A stretch of DNA of 64,000 nucleotides from Rhizophagus clarus (lineage: Eukaryota; Glomeromycota; Glomeromycetes; Glomerales; Glomeraceae): assembly GCA_015698045.1 (NCBI GenBank), contig BLAL01000194.1:186001-250000 (forward strand), given 5' to 3'. The notes beneath the pieces are model-generated. The model was not told the DNA's origin. It did no database searches and saw nothing but the letters and a program-made list of their open reading frames with translations. Shown here piece after piece: positions 31,962 to 43,396 of this stretch (its first letter is position 1; each line of letters opens with the position of its first letter). The position numbers were made by a program, and so were the translations under genes.

Positions 31962-34049
31962 TTATGCAAGATCAAAAACATCGGCAACTTCATCGTCTTC
32001 CCCCAAAGAAGATGAAGCAGAGGTGCCAGTAAGCATTTCGAACATTTTGGTCATGGTCGAAGAGATAGATTGAAAGGACGATTTCATTTCATTTTGTTGA
32101 GTCAGAAGGGTTTGAATTTGAGCGTCGGATTGGTGAAGATCTTGATGATCTTGGATGAGTTCAGCTTCTTGATCAGAGTCATCAGCGCTCTTAACGCGTT
32201 TCTTGGCTTGGTCAGGTGAGAAAGCTGAAGAGGACTGTGTGAGGGATTTTTTCTTCATGGTACCCTCCAGTTTAGAACCTTTTTCAATGTGTAAAGCTTT
32301 CTGGGCAGTAACGATTGCGGTGATTTGTTTATCAGTACTTTCAAGAGTTGAACTGATATTCATGATCTTTATCTCTAGTTGACGTAAACTGTTAAGGATT
32401 GTTTCTTTAAAGTGGAGAATGGCGGGGTCTTGGTCAAAACAAGGTTCATCCTCATCCATTTCCTCGTGTTGTTGAGTAGTACGATCAATTCTCTGCTGTT
32501 GAGTGGAGCGAGAAGGTCTTGCTGATTTATTAGTACCTTTAGATTTCGCAGCATCAGCGTACGATTTCTTTAGATTCTTCCAATTATCAGCGCCACTAAC
32601 AAACTTTTTGTCAGGGGGTTTATTGATATTCTTATTATTACAAGTATCAGCCATGTGGGAGGGATTACCACAGATGTTACATATACGATCTGAGTCTTGA
32701 CTCCAGTATAATCGACGTGAATCCATATTACCCTTTTTGAAGTTAATCGAAAGCTGTAGAGCAGCCTGTCGATCTTCATCACAAGAAAAGTGAATATAAG
32801 CATAACGACACTTAGAATATCTCCCTCTGATCATAGCAGCAGGAATAAAGCAGGATTTAGCTTTACATTTAAGTAAGACAGGTTCAAGATCATAGCCACT
32901 AGTGTTGTAGGCTAGTCCAGATAGTTTGAGAGGAAACTGCTTGCGTAAAGTGCGATCATCTTGGTTGAGAGACAGAGGAAGAACTCTAACCGTGTCTTTT
33001 CCTACATGATATCCCCAGTTAGTCTCAAAATAGGTAAGAGCTTCTTGAGATTTGTATGTAATATAGGCGATCTGGTAAAAACCAGCGCCTTTAGTATAGA
33101 GCCTCTCAATTTCACCTAAGATTTCGAAGCTGGCCCTGATTTCAGCAGCTTTTCGATAAGCAGGGATATCAATCACCTGAATTGTACGATGGTTTGTATT
33201 CTCTTTTTGTTGGTCATGAGTCGTGACTTGCTTTTCTGGTTTAAGTGGAGAGATTTTAAGGGTGACATTTTTAATGTCATCTGAGTTATCTTCTTTAAGT
33301 TGCAGGATAATTTCCATTTTAAGAAATTTGTCATAAGAATCCTTGTCATTGAAAGTGACTTTTGCTTGTTTTTGGAGACGCGTAATACCCAAGTTGATGT
33401 TGTACTTAACATTATATTTAGCAAGAGCCTCCTTGATGGTGAGAATCTTTGAAGGTTTAGAACCAGTAATGTTATCAAGTGCCACGAGGACAACATAGTC
33501 TAACAGTTTTTCAATAGTGATCGACTGTTGATCAGAATTTTCATTGTTGTCAGAAGGCGGATCAACATCCATGGCAGAATTGACAATTTCCTTATCTGGT
33601 GTTTGGTCATTCTGTTGTTGATCATTTTGATCAGTAACTTTAGGCGTAACTGCAGGAGCTGCAGGAGCTGGGGTACGATTAGTTCCGTCGAGGTTGTTTA
33701 CTATATTTTGTTGAGGAGGCGCATGAGCACGTGACAAGTGCGAGCGAGAAGTCTTGGACTTAGATTTTTCCTTGGAAGAATAGGTCTTCGGCGGGTGGTT
33801 GGGAGTTTCTGCAAAAAGGTCACTAGCAACATCCCTTTCAGATTGCAAGTTGCTCTGCTTAATACGCTCTTTATCAGCTGCAAGGTCAGCCTGTAAAGCG
33901 TTATTAGTAGCTGTATCTTTGGACCACGGTGGAGGGTCAGCAGCGTTAGAGGTGAAAGTAAAATCAAAGGTGGCAGCAGGTTGCCCACCTTTTGAGCTGC
34001 TTCGCAAAGTACGAGCACTGGTGCTGTTGTTTCTGTTGTTGTTAGACAT
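31962..34049 (-). CDS. LINE ORF1: RNA-binding/Gag-like protein
   Basis: 695 aa from the ATG at 34049 (MSNNNRN); an upstream extension would need a non-ATG start. The N-terminus is low-complexity, Ser/Pro/Gln-rich and charged. A central region (about 200-440) has the spacing of RRM-like folds ('TIQVIDIPAYRKAAEIRASF', 'YAYIHFSCDEDRQAAL') as in other LINE ORF1 proteins. A CCHC knuckle, CNICGNPSHMADTC, lies at about 453-466. The C-terminus is acidic, with a predicted coiled coil ('LNSLRQLEIKIMNISSTLES'). It probably coats the element RNA and acts as chaperone. No retained host function is evident. Confidence 0.92.
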   Translation of the reverse strand: MSNNNRNNSTSARTLRSSSKGGQPAATFDFTFTSNAADPPPWSKDTATNNALQADLAADKERIKQSNLQSERDVASDLFAETPNHPPKTYSSKEKSKSKTSRSHLSRAHAPPQQNIVNNLDGTNRTPAPAAPAVTPKVTDQNDQQQNDQTPDKEIVNSAMDVDPPSDNNENSDQQSITIEKLLDYVVLVALDNITGSKPSKILTIKEALAKYNVKYNINLGITRLQKQAKVTFNDKDSYDKFLKMEIILQLKEDNSDDIKNVTLKISPLKPEKQVTTHDQQKENTNHRTIQVIDIPAYRKAAEIRASFEILGEIERLYTKGAGFYQIAYITYKSQEALTYFETNWGYHVGKDTVRVLPLSLNQDDRTLRKQFPLKLSGLAYNTSGYDLEPVLLKCKAKSCFIPAAMIRGRYSKCRYAYIHFSCDEDRQAALQLSINFKKGNMDSRRLYWSQDSDRICNICGNPSHMADTCNNKNINKPPDKKFVSGADNWKNLKKSYADAAKSKGTNKSARPSRSTQQQRIDRTTQQHEEMDEDEPCFDQDPAILHFKETILNSLRQLEIKIMNISSTLESTDKQITAIVTAQKALHIEKGSKLEGTMKKKSLTQSSSAFSPDQAKKRVKSADDSDQEAELIQDHQDLHQSDAQIQTLLTQQNEMKSSFQSISSTMTKMFEMLTGTSASSSLGEDDEVADVFDLA

Positions 34050-34141
34050 CTTAAACAAAAATAACACGTAAAAAAAGTTAGGTCTCTCAAGAATTACTGC
34101 GGATTTTCAACAATTTTTGAAGGTAACGGGAGAGAGTTTTC
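34050..34141 (-). promoter_or_regulatory. LINE 5' leader
   Basis: About 92 nt between the 5' boundary set by the target duplication and the ORF1 ATG. It is short but consistent with a complete 5' end. Confidence 0.5.
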
Positions 34142-34157
34142 ATTCACCAAACACTTT
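34142..34157. repeat. LINE target-site duplication, right copy
   Basis: Identical to 26166-26181. Confidence 0.9.
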
Positions 34158-34352
34158 AACAACCAGATAAGCTTTTAGTGCGATTTTCCTCTATAATAGG
34201 AAAAAATGTTGGTCAATCATTTTTATTTTGGCCAGATTTTCACTAAAATTTTCTATTCCACTTTCGATGATGACCCACATGCACAGTTGCCGTAGATACA
34301 AAAAAAATTGCCTTTTTCGTAAAAAAAGCTTCAGTTAGTTTTATATATACAT

Positions 34353-34420
34353 AGTCTTAAGCTTAAGCTTAGCTTAAGCTTTGCTTTGCCTATGCCTAAG
34401 CTTAAGCTTAAGCTTGAGCA
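34353..34420. repeat. Self-complementary AAGCTT/CTTAAG repeat
   Basis: Several copies of CTTAAGCTTAAGCTT separated by TTGCTTTGCC-like sequence. Each copy is palindromic, and the two halves can also pair with each other. Confidence 0.8.
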
Positions 34421-34719
34421 CATCTTTAAACTAACTTTTTGCAAAACCTCTTCCTGTGCCAGCGAAAATAGCTGTTAGCTTTATAATCATAAATTATTTG
34501 CACTTTTTAACTTTTTTGCCGATCAATAATAAATTGTTACAAATCATTAAAAATTAGTATCTTTAAAAATTTAATTTTTTTTTTTAATTTTATTGCAAAA
34601 AAAAAAAAAAAAAAAAATACAATAAATTTTGATGATAAATATGAAGAAATTTTTAAAGATTTAGGAAAAAACGGATAAAAACATTTTTTTTATTAAACGA
34701 TTTAGAAAAAAAAATCATT

Positions 34720-36330
34720 TTTTCTTTCAGTCTTTAATTGGAACGATTAGGGTAAGGATCCATTTAGGTCAGGTCATCAAAATCATGATCTGGATCGGGT
34801 GGCTTGTTAACCTGAAAAGAATAATGAAAAAAATAATGTACAAGGCAGTTTATAAAACCGTTTCTTTCTTTTTTATTTAAGAGAAAAAGGAATAATGAAA
34901 TGATTAAACCCGTTTTTTAAAGACTGGATTAGTCTGGGTTGAATAGTAATATGGGACCAGACCAAAAAAATTTGCTTCAATTTTATCTGGACATCCGGTT
35001 CAGTTTCTAAAAAACATTAAATTTAATTTAACTATTATATTATCAAGACGAATTAAGAAAATGTTAACCGAACGATTTCTTAACTTTTTTTCTTTAAAAC
35101 AAGTTAAAAAAAATGTAGTAACGAGTTAAAAATGTTAACTACGTTTTTTAAAGAACGAGTTAAAAAAATGTCAATTACTTTTTTTTAAAAAATGAGTTAA
35201 AAGGTAACTACATTTTTTTAAAGAACGAGTTAAAAAAATCGTTGACTACGTTTTTTTCCCTTTTTTTTAAAAAAAAAGTTGAAAAACGTTTCTTTTTTTA
35301 AAAAAATGAAGTTAAAAAAAACTTTTCTTTAAACCGATTTGGAAAATGGTAACTAAAATGAATTAAAAAATGGTAACTAACGTTTTTCTAACTTTTTTTA
35401 AAAAGTGAAAGTTAAAACGAGTTAAAATATTAACTAAATGTTTTTTAACGTTTTTTTATTACAAATATACAAATTAAAAAATGTTAATAAATAAACTTTC
35501 TTTCAAAAAATGCTAAATAAGCATTTTTTAATAGGTTTTTTTGCCAAAACGAATTAAAAACGTTGATAAATAAAGGCTTTGACCTTTTTTACTAAACGAA
35601 CTAGAGTAATTTGGGTACAAGTTAGAGTTTCAGTAATTACCGATCAGTTTTAACAGTTCCAGTTTACGATCGAACTGAAACATTCATCACTGCGGTTACT
35701 ATGTCAATTTTACGATTTTCTGAACCGATTTTACTGAATTGATTTGTGATAATAAAAAACGAGAAAACCGTTTTTTTTTGTCATTTAATAAATTTAATGC
35801 TCCGAACGGGTTGGGCCGGTTCGGGTTACCTTGTCAATCTGAACTGAAGAATTTTTTCGGGTCAGTTCAGTTCGGTAACCTGCTCTGATCTGACCCTACC
35901 CGTTGGCCCGAAGGTATTCGGGTTACTTCGATAATAAAAAAAAACATTGTACAAACGTTTCATGACACTTTTTACTAAATTATCACAAAAAAACGTTTTT
36001 TAATTTAATTATATATCAAAAAATGCGTTTCTTAATAAAATATCAAAAAAAAAGTTACAAAAACGTTTTCGCAATGTTAAAACGTCGCGAAACTTTTTTT
36101 AATTACGGAAAAAATTTAGTACGTTGATCATTTAAAAATCCGCGGTAAATATACATCAAAAAACGTTTTTGCAACGTTTATCAGTAAAATATCAAAAAAA
36201 ACTTGCGAAATGTAGAGTTCCGAACGGGCGGATGGGGTCGGGTAATTGACTTAACCTGACCCATGATATTCAAGTCAGGTCATCAAATTCATGACCCGTT
36301 TTATATCAAAAAAAATTGTCAAGATTCAAC
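34720..36330. repeat. Degenerate minisatellite with GGGTC-type blocks
   Basis: From about 35040 to 35600, loose repeats of ACGAGTTAAAAAATG...AACTACGTTTTT can fold on themselves. Blocks at 34738-34810, 35800-35925 and 36213-36303 share TCAGGTCATCAAA-TCATGA and runs of GGGT/GACCC. These GC-richer blocks look like copies of one repeated sequence. No gene seen. Confidence 0.6.
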
Positions 36331-36339
36331 AATTTTATA

Positions 36340-39300
36340 TATGAAAAAATTTAAATAATAAAAAAAAAATGATTTTCTTAATCGTTTTTAATAACGAAAG
36401 AAAAAAACGATTTATTAATAGTTTTAATAACAAAAAAAAAGCAACAAAAAAAAAAACGATTATCTTTATCGTTTTGAATAACAAAAGAAAAAACGATTTG
36501 TTAATCGTTTTTAATAACAAAAAGAAACGATTTGTTAATCGTTTTTAATAACAAAAAGAAACGATTTCTTAATCGTTTTTAATAGCAAAAAAAAAGGATT
36601 TACTTAATCGCTTTTAATAACAAAAGAAAAAAACGATTTATCTGTTATTAATAGTTTTAATAACAAAAAAAAGCGATTTTTTAATAACAAAAAAAAAAAC
36701 GATTCTCGTTATCAGTTTTTAATAACAAAAGAAAAAAACGATTTGTTAATCGTTTTTAATAACCGTTTTTAATAACAAAAAAAAAAAAACGATTTTCTTA
36801 ATCGTTTTTAATAACAAAAAAAAACGATTTTCTTAATCGTTTTTAATAACAAAAAAAAACGATTTTCTTAATCGTTTTTAATAACAAAAAAAAAAACGAT
36901 TTATTAATAGTTTTAATAACAAAAAAAAGCGATTTTTTAATAACAAAAATAAAACGATTTTCTTTATCGTTTTTAATAATAAAAAAATGATTTTCTTTAT
37001 AGTTTTTAATAATAAAAAAACGATTTTCTTTATCGTTTTTAATAATAAAAAAACGATTTTCTTAATCGTTTTTAATAATAAAAAAACGATTTTCTTAATC
37101 GTTTTTAATAATAAAAAAACGATTTTCTTTATCGTTTTTAATAATAAAAAAACGATTTTCTTTATCGTTTTTAATAATAAAAAAACGATTTTCTTTATCG
37201 TTTTTAATAATAAAAAAACGATTTTCTTTATCGTTTTTAATAATAAAAAAACGATTTTCTTAATCGTTTTTAATAGCAAAAGAAAAAAACGATTTATTAT
37301 CGCGGTTTTCAAAAATATGTGAACCCATGTAAATCATGGGGTAGTACAACTATTGTGCACGATTTCGCGAAAATCCAATCAAATTTCGAGTTTTTATTAT
37401 TTGTTGATCACATGAACATGAAATTCATGGAAAATAGACGGAAAAATTTTGGAGTTCGCAAGAGTTCAAAAAAAGTATTTGAAGAGTTCACGCACTTTTT
37501 TATAAGATACTAATAGAATTTTATTTAGAATTAGTAACTTCAAGTTATAATCAAAGAAAAATCACCCCTTAATCGCAAGCTAAATATGTAAAATCGCAAG
37601 ATAAATATGAAAATCGCAGGTATCACGAAATCACTTTGTATTACATTGTACAATTTCACATTTTTTTGAAAACGGCGATAATAGTTATAACAAAAAAAAG
37701 CGATTTTTTTATAACAAAAATAAAACGATTTTCTTAATCGTTTTTAATAACAAAAGAAAAAAACGATTTAATAATAGTTTTAATAAGAAAAAAAAGCGAT
37801 TTTCTTAATCGTTTTTAATAACAAAAAAAAAACGATTTATTATTCGTTTTTAATAACAAAAAAGAAACAATTTTCTTAATCGTTTTTAATAACAAAACAA
37901 AAAACGATTTTCTTAATCGTTTTTAATAATAAAAAAAAAAAACGATTTTCTTTATCGTTTTTAATAACAAAAGAAAAAAAGGATTTTCTTAATCGTTTTT
38001 AATAACAAAAAAAAGCGATTTTTTAATAACAAAAATACAACGATTTTCTTTATCGTTTTTAATAATAAAAAAACGATTTTCTTAATCGTTTTTAATAACA
38101 AAAAAGAAACGATTTTCTTAATCGTTTTTAATAACCGTTTTTAATAACAAAAAAAAAAAAACGATTTTCTTAATCGTTTTTAATAACAAAAAAAAGCGAT
38201 TTTTTAATAACAAAAATAAAATGATTTTCTTTATCGTTTTTAATAATAAAAAAACGATTTTCTTAATCGTTTTTAATAACAAAAAAGAAACGATTTTCTT
38301 AATCGTTTTTAATAACAAAAGAAAAAAACGATTTGTTAATCGTTTTTAATAACCGTTTTTAATAACAAAAAAAAAAAAAATGATTTTCTTAATCGTTTTT
38401 AATAACACGATTTTCTTAATCGTTTTTAATAACAAAAAAAAAACGATTTTCTTAATCGTTTTTAATAACAAAAAAAAGCGATTTTTTAATAACAAAAATA
38501 AAACGATTTTCTTTATCGTTTTTAATAATAAAAAAAGGATTTTCTTAATCATTTTTAATAACAAAAAAGAAACGATTTTCTTAATCGTTTTTAATAACAA
38601 AAAAAAAACGATTTATTATTCGTTTTCAATAACAAAAAAGAAACGATTTTCTTAATCGTTTTTAATAACAAAACAAAGCGATTTTTTAATACCAAAAATA
38701 AAATGATTTTCTTTATCGTTTTTAATAATAAAAAAAGGATTTTCTTAATCGTTTTTAATAACAAAAAAGAAACGATTTTCTTAATCGTTTTTAATAACAA
38801 AAGAAAAAAACGATTTGTTAATCGTTTTTAATAACCGTTTTTAATAACAAAAAAAAAAAAAACGATTTTCTTAATCGTTTTTAATAACAAAAAAAAACGA
38901 TTTTCTTAATCGTTTTTAATAACAAAAAAAAACGATTTTCTTAATCGTTTTTAATAACAAAAAAAAACGATTTTCTTAATCGTTTTTAATAACCGTTTTT
39001 AATAACAAAAAAAAAAAAAACGATTTTCTAATAACAAAAATAAAACGATTTTCTTTATCGTTTTTAATAATAAAAAAAGGATTTTCTTAAACGTTTTTAA
39101 TAACAAAAAAGAAACGATTTTCTTAATCGTTTTTAATAACCGTTTTTAATAACAAAAAAAAAAAAAACGATTTTCTTAATCGTTTTTAATAACAAAAAAA
39201 AGCGATTTTTTAATACCAAAAATAAAATGATTTTCTTTATCGTTTTTAATAATAAAAAAAGGATTTTCTTAATCGTTTTTAATAACAAAAAAGAAACGAT

Positions 39301-41070
39301 TTTCTTAATCGTTTTTAATAACAAAAGAAAAAAACGATTTGTTAATCGTTTTTAATAACCGTTTTAATAACAAAAAAAAAAAAAAATGATTTTCTTAATC
39401 GTTTTTAATAACAAAAAAAAAACGATTTTCTTAATCGTTTTTAATAACAAAAAAAAGCGATTTTTTAATAACAAAAATAAAACGATTTTCTTTATCGTTT
39501 TTAATAATAAAAAAAGGATTTTCTTAATCATTTTTAATAACAAAAAAGAAACGATTTTCTTAATCGTTTTTAATAACAAAAAAAAAACGATTTATTATTC
39601 GTTTTTAATAACAAAAAAGAAACGATTTTCTTAATCGTTTTTAATAACAAAACAAAAAACGATTTTCTTAATCGTTTTTAATAACAAAAAAAAACGATTT
39701 TCTTAATCGTTTTTAATAACAAAAAAAAGCGATTTTTTAATAACAAAAATAAAACGATTTTCTTTATCGTTTTTAATAATAAAAAAAGGATTTTCTTAAT
39801 CGTTTTTAATAACAAAAAAGAAACGATTTTCTTAATCGTTTTTAATAACAAAAGAAAAAAACGATTTGTTAATCGTTTTTAATAACCGTTTTTAATAACA
39901 AAAAAAAAAAAATGATTTTCTTAATCGTTTTTAATAACAGAAAAAAAAACGATTTTCTTAATTGTTTTTAATAACAAAAAAAAAACGATTTTCTTAATCG
40001 TTTTTAATAACAAAAAAAAGCGATTTTTTAATAACAAAAATAAAACGATTTTCTTTATCGTTTTTAATAATAAAAAAAGGATTTTCTTAATCATTTTTAA
40101 TAACAAAAAAGAAACGATTTTCTTAATCGTTTTTAATAACAAAAAAAAAACGATTTATTATTCGTTTTTAATAACAAAAAAGAAACGATTTTCTTAATCG
40201 TTTTTAATAACAAAACAAAAAACGATTTTCTTAATCGTTTTTAATAACAAAAAAAAAACGATTTTCTTAATCGTTTTTAATAACAAAAAAAAGCGATTTT
40301 TTAATAACAAAAATAAAACGATTTTCTTTATCGTTTTTAATAATAAAAAAAGGATTTTCTTAATCGTTTTTAATAACAAAAAAGAAACGATTTTCTTAAT
40401 CGTTTTTAATAACAAAAGAAAAAAACGATTTGTTAATCGTTTTTAATAACCGTTTTTAATAACAAAAAAAAAAAAAATGATTTTCTTAATCGTTTTTAAT
40501 AACAGAAAAAAAAACGATTTTCTTAATCGTTTTTAATAACAAAAAAAAAACGATTTTCTTAATCGTTTTTAATAACAAAAAAAAGCGATTTTTTAATAAC
40601 AAAAATAAAACGATTTTCTTTATCGTTTTTAATAATAAAAAAAGGATTTTCTTAATCATTTTTAATAACAAAAAAGAAACGATTTTCTTAATCGTTTTTA
40701 ATAACAAAAAAAAAACGATTTATTATTCGTTTTTAATAACAAAAAAGAAACGATTTTCTTAATCGTTTTTAATAACAAAAAAAAGCGATTTTTTAATAAC
40801 AAAAATAAAACGATTTTCTTTATCGTTTTTAATAATAAAAAAAGGATTTTCTTAATCGTTTTTAATAACAAAAAAAAAAAGATTTATTATTCGTTTTTAA
40901 TAACAAAAAAGAAACAATTTTCTTAATCGTTTTTAATAACAAAAAAAAAACGATTTATTAATCATTTTTAATAACAAAAAAAAAAATCGATTTATTAATC
41001 GTTTTTAATAACAAAAAAAAAAAGATTATTAATCGTTTTTATTAATCGTTTTTAGTAATAAAAAACCGAT
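36340..41070. repeat. CGATT/AATCG hairpin satellite, about 4.7 kb
   Basis: Roughly a hundred units of about 35-50 bp with the form AAAACGATTTTCTTAATCGT followed by TTTTAATAAC and a poly-A run. Each unit is an inverted repeat (AAAACGATT...AATCGTTTT). From about 38.1 kb there is a higher-order pattern: a junction block TTGTTAATCG...AATAACCG recurs near 38330, 38815, 39335, 39865 and 40430 (about 490-570 bp apart). A roughly 275-290-bp sub-block also recurs. The long Leu/Lys/Ile-rich frames here are artefacts of the repeat. A MITE interrupts the array. Confidence 0.9.
37297..37681. mobile_element. 385-bp mariner-like MITE
   Basis: Terminal inverted repeats of 27 bp (37297-37323 and 37655-37681) match at 25 positions. 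They begin TTATCGC and include GTTTTCAAAAA and ATGTGAA. TA lies on each side (37295-37296, 37682-37683), as for Tc1/mariner-type insertions. The unique sequence between the ends has no transposase; it is embedded in the satellite. Confidence 0.85.
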
Positions 41071-41089
41071 TTAGCCAAACTTTAAATAT

Positions 41090-41660
41090 AAAAACGCCGG
41101 GACTAATAGTTTCAGCGTTTTTTATCAGCGTTTTTTGTCAGGTCAACGGGTCGGATCAGGTACCCGATTAACACTGACCCGACCCGAGAATTTTGGGTCA
41201 ACCAGTCGGGTCAGATTCGGAGCTCTAACGAAACGTTTTTTGAAATTAAATTATATATATCTGATATCAACAAATGCACAACGTCTTTTAATATCAAAAA
41301 AAAACCGTTTTCACAACGTTTATGCTTTTTATCGCGTTGTTAAAAAACGCGCAATGTTTTTTTTTATTAAATCCCATATCAAAAAACATTTTCGCAACGT
41401 TTTTTATCAAATTATCAAAAAAGCACTACGAAGCGTTTTTTTTGTTAAATTGTATATGTTAAACTTCTTTATTAATTATACGTTAAAAAACGTTTCGCAA
41501 CGTTTTTTGACAAATTATAAACGTTGCTAAACGTCTTTTATTAAATTATAATCAAGTCGAGTCAACACGGGTCAGTTCGCGAGTTTGATTTGAGGATCTT
41601 ATAGTCACGTGACATTTGAGTCGATTCTGAGTTTATATTAATACTCGACTCAGTTAGCCA
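41090..41660. repeat. Right-hand GGGTC/GACCC block and satellite flank
   Basis: 41134-41225 contains GGGTCGGATCAGGTACCCG and GACCCGACCCGAG; 41560-41650 has a weaker version. Read on the minus strand, the block ends AGAGCTCCGAA, like AGAGTTCCGAA at about 36212, so the satellite is flanked by inverted copies. Confidence 0.55.
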
Positions 41661-42220
41661 GGGTGTCAATTCACCTACTTTACGACAACCATGCAAAAAC
41701 GTGGACAACGTTTGAGTGGACCTTCACCATTTAAGATTAACAATTCCATCTTCCTGACTTTTTGAGTCATGGGAGAGCTTAGAAGAAGATGGAGGAATGA
41801 GATGATGATAATGAAAATTTTATTATTTAATTGTTTATTTTTTGGATCAAAGTAAAAAAAATTATATGTGAAATATGTGGTTAAATAATATAGACAGATT
41901 GTCTGACAAAATCATGTTTATTTTTACACAATAAATGTTTAATAAAATTAATTTTACATACTGTATATTTTACACTTTAAATGTTTATAGATAAATTCAA
42001 AATTTTTTAGATTAATTTGGTTATTTTTTGGAGCACAAATGTGAAATTAAAATATACATATATATAATATATGAAAATCTAAACTAATCAAAAATAAATA
42101 GGGATTAAATATTTACATATAAAGTCATATCTTAAAGCATTTAAATAATCGATCTAAGTAAACATGATTTATCTGTTCAGGTATTACATGCTAAGCATTT
42201 ATTTAAACAATAATATTATT
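41661..42220. other. AT-rich spacer
   Basis: No gene seen. Confidence 0.4.
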
Positions 42221-42224
42221 TAGG

Positions 42225-42332
42225 TTTACCACCATGCCACACATGTTGTAAGTGATGATAAAAATTTAGCAATGAAAATTTGCCAAGAACTCAGACCAAG
42301 GTTTAACAATAAAAATACCACAATTGATTAAC
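42225..42332 (+). pseudogene. Protein kinase C-lobe fragment
   Basis: After an AG at about 42222 the sequence reads GLPP, then after a frame change SDDKNLAMKICQELRPRFN, then a stop. This matches the C-lobe segment of this organism's kinase family (recognised from memory, cf. 'AHDLQLSLSICKGERPKI' at 13069). Only about 35 codons remain. Confidence 0.6.
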
Positions 42333-42387
42333 TGTCAATATATTTAAACTAAGCTCACTAACTGTACTAAAGAGCCCTAGTTAACTA

Positions 42388-42960
42388 ATATATCAATTAG
42401 TTGACATTGGAAGTATTCCATTGTTGCTTTTCAAAATTTTCTTGAAGGTTATAGGGAAAGAAAATAACTAGGGTTGGCATTAGTGTTTATGATTTTAATA
42501 ATCATATTATTACAAGCGCACATGTAGATATTGTTAGGGAATACTATGAAGAACAAATTCAGATCTTTTAGGTAATATGTTTAGTTAAAAAGATAATAAC
42601 AGAGTTATTAATAATTATAGCAGATTGAATATTTAGAAATTGGACTGTATGATATAAGTGTTTGATGATTATTTAGCCGAAAGTTTTAAAAATTAAAAAT
42701 ATGACAATATTTATATAATTTTATTATATTATTCATTCAATAAAATATATTATATTATTTAGTTGTTTACTATTTTATAGAAAAAATCAATTACTTATAA
42801 TTATTTCTTATTTCTTAGTGTAAAGTTCATCGGTATAATTTTTGAAGTTTGATTTTAATAATAACATATTCCTAATAATTCATCTGTTTAAGTGATGTAG
42901 AGTCAAAAAAAGTACTTACATTTTTAGTTCGTGTTGTAGTTGCAATAAGTTTTTAATAGG
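42388..42960 (+). pseudogene. 3' fragment of an F-box gene plus its downstream flank
   Basis: 42388-42590 is similar to 44655-44866, the end of the intact F-box gene (TTGACATTGGAAGTATTCCATTG; GGGAAAGAAAAT-ACTAG; GGAATACTATGA). The similarity continues past the stop (GATTGAATATTTAGAAATTGGA-TGTATGATATAA; GATGATTATTTAGCCGAAAG). Coding frame is lost through indels. It is the leftover of a neighbouring duplicate. Confidence 0.8.
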
Positions 42961-43340
42961 GGATGAACTTTTATAATATAATTATTTTATTTTAGTAAGA
43001 AATATATTTACACATATCTGACATAAAGTAAAGACAAAAAAATAAAAAAAAGACAAAAAAGGACAAAAAAAAAAAAAAAATGAAAAGCAAGGAAAAAAGA
43101 ATGAGAGAGGACAAAAACAACTTACCCAGTGTTCGTCACCTTTAATGTATGTCGGTTTCTTTAGTTGGTTAAACATAGAGACGAAAAAGGAATATGATTA
43201 TAAAATGAATACGAGCGAAGGAATGGAAAATATTAATTGAGATGATCTGCACTGATAGCCAATCAGAACTTAATATTATTCACGTGATAACACAAATGAT
43301 CAATTAATCATACGATTTTATATAGGATGCACAAAATCAC

Positions 43341-43396
43341 CTAAGAGGTGCACCCACTATTTTTTTTGTCGTTTTAAATAAAAAAAAAAAAAAAAG
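43341..43396 (+). promoter_or_regulatory. Conserved block and A-tract before F-box ATG
   Basis: AAGAGGTGCACCCACT followed by T8, GTCGTTTTAAATA and A15 up to ATG 43397. The AAGAGGTGYACCCACT...CGTTTTAAATA block recurs at 24996-25035 upstream of the related pseudogene. Confidence 0.55.

Larger units (their letters stand above)
26182..34141 (-). mobile_element. Full-length LINE (non-LTR) retrotransposon
   Basis: A 7.96-kb minus-strand element with a perfect 16-bp target-site duplication. The 3' end (left) has an A-rich (TAAAA)n-like tail, seen as TTTTTATTTTTATTTTTATT. About 270 bp of 3' UTR follow, then ORF2, ORF1 and a 5' leader of about 92 nt. Gene order (zinc-knuckle ORF1; endonuclease-RT-RNase H-zinc finger ORF2) fits the I/Tad-like groups of fungal LINEs. 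The perfect duplication and open ORFs suggest a young insertion. It landed in an F-box pseudogene. Confidence 0.93.

Noticed and set aside
26490-34067. Many short plus-strand frames within the LINE
   Set aside because: Antisense shadows of ORF1/ORF2 with no domain or independent signal.
36340-41070. Repeated 60-140-residue frames rich in LLLKTIKKIV or FLIVFNNKK on both strands
   Set aside because: They are translations of the hairpin satellite; they occur on both strands and follow the repeat period.
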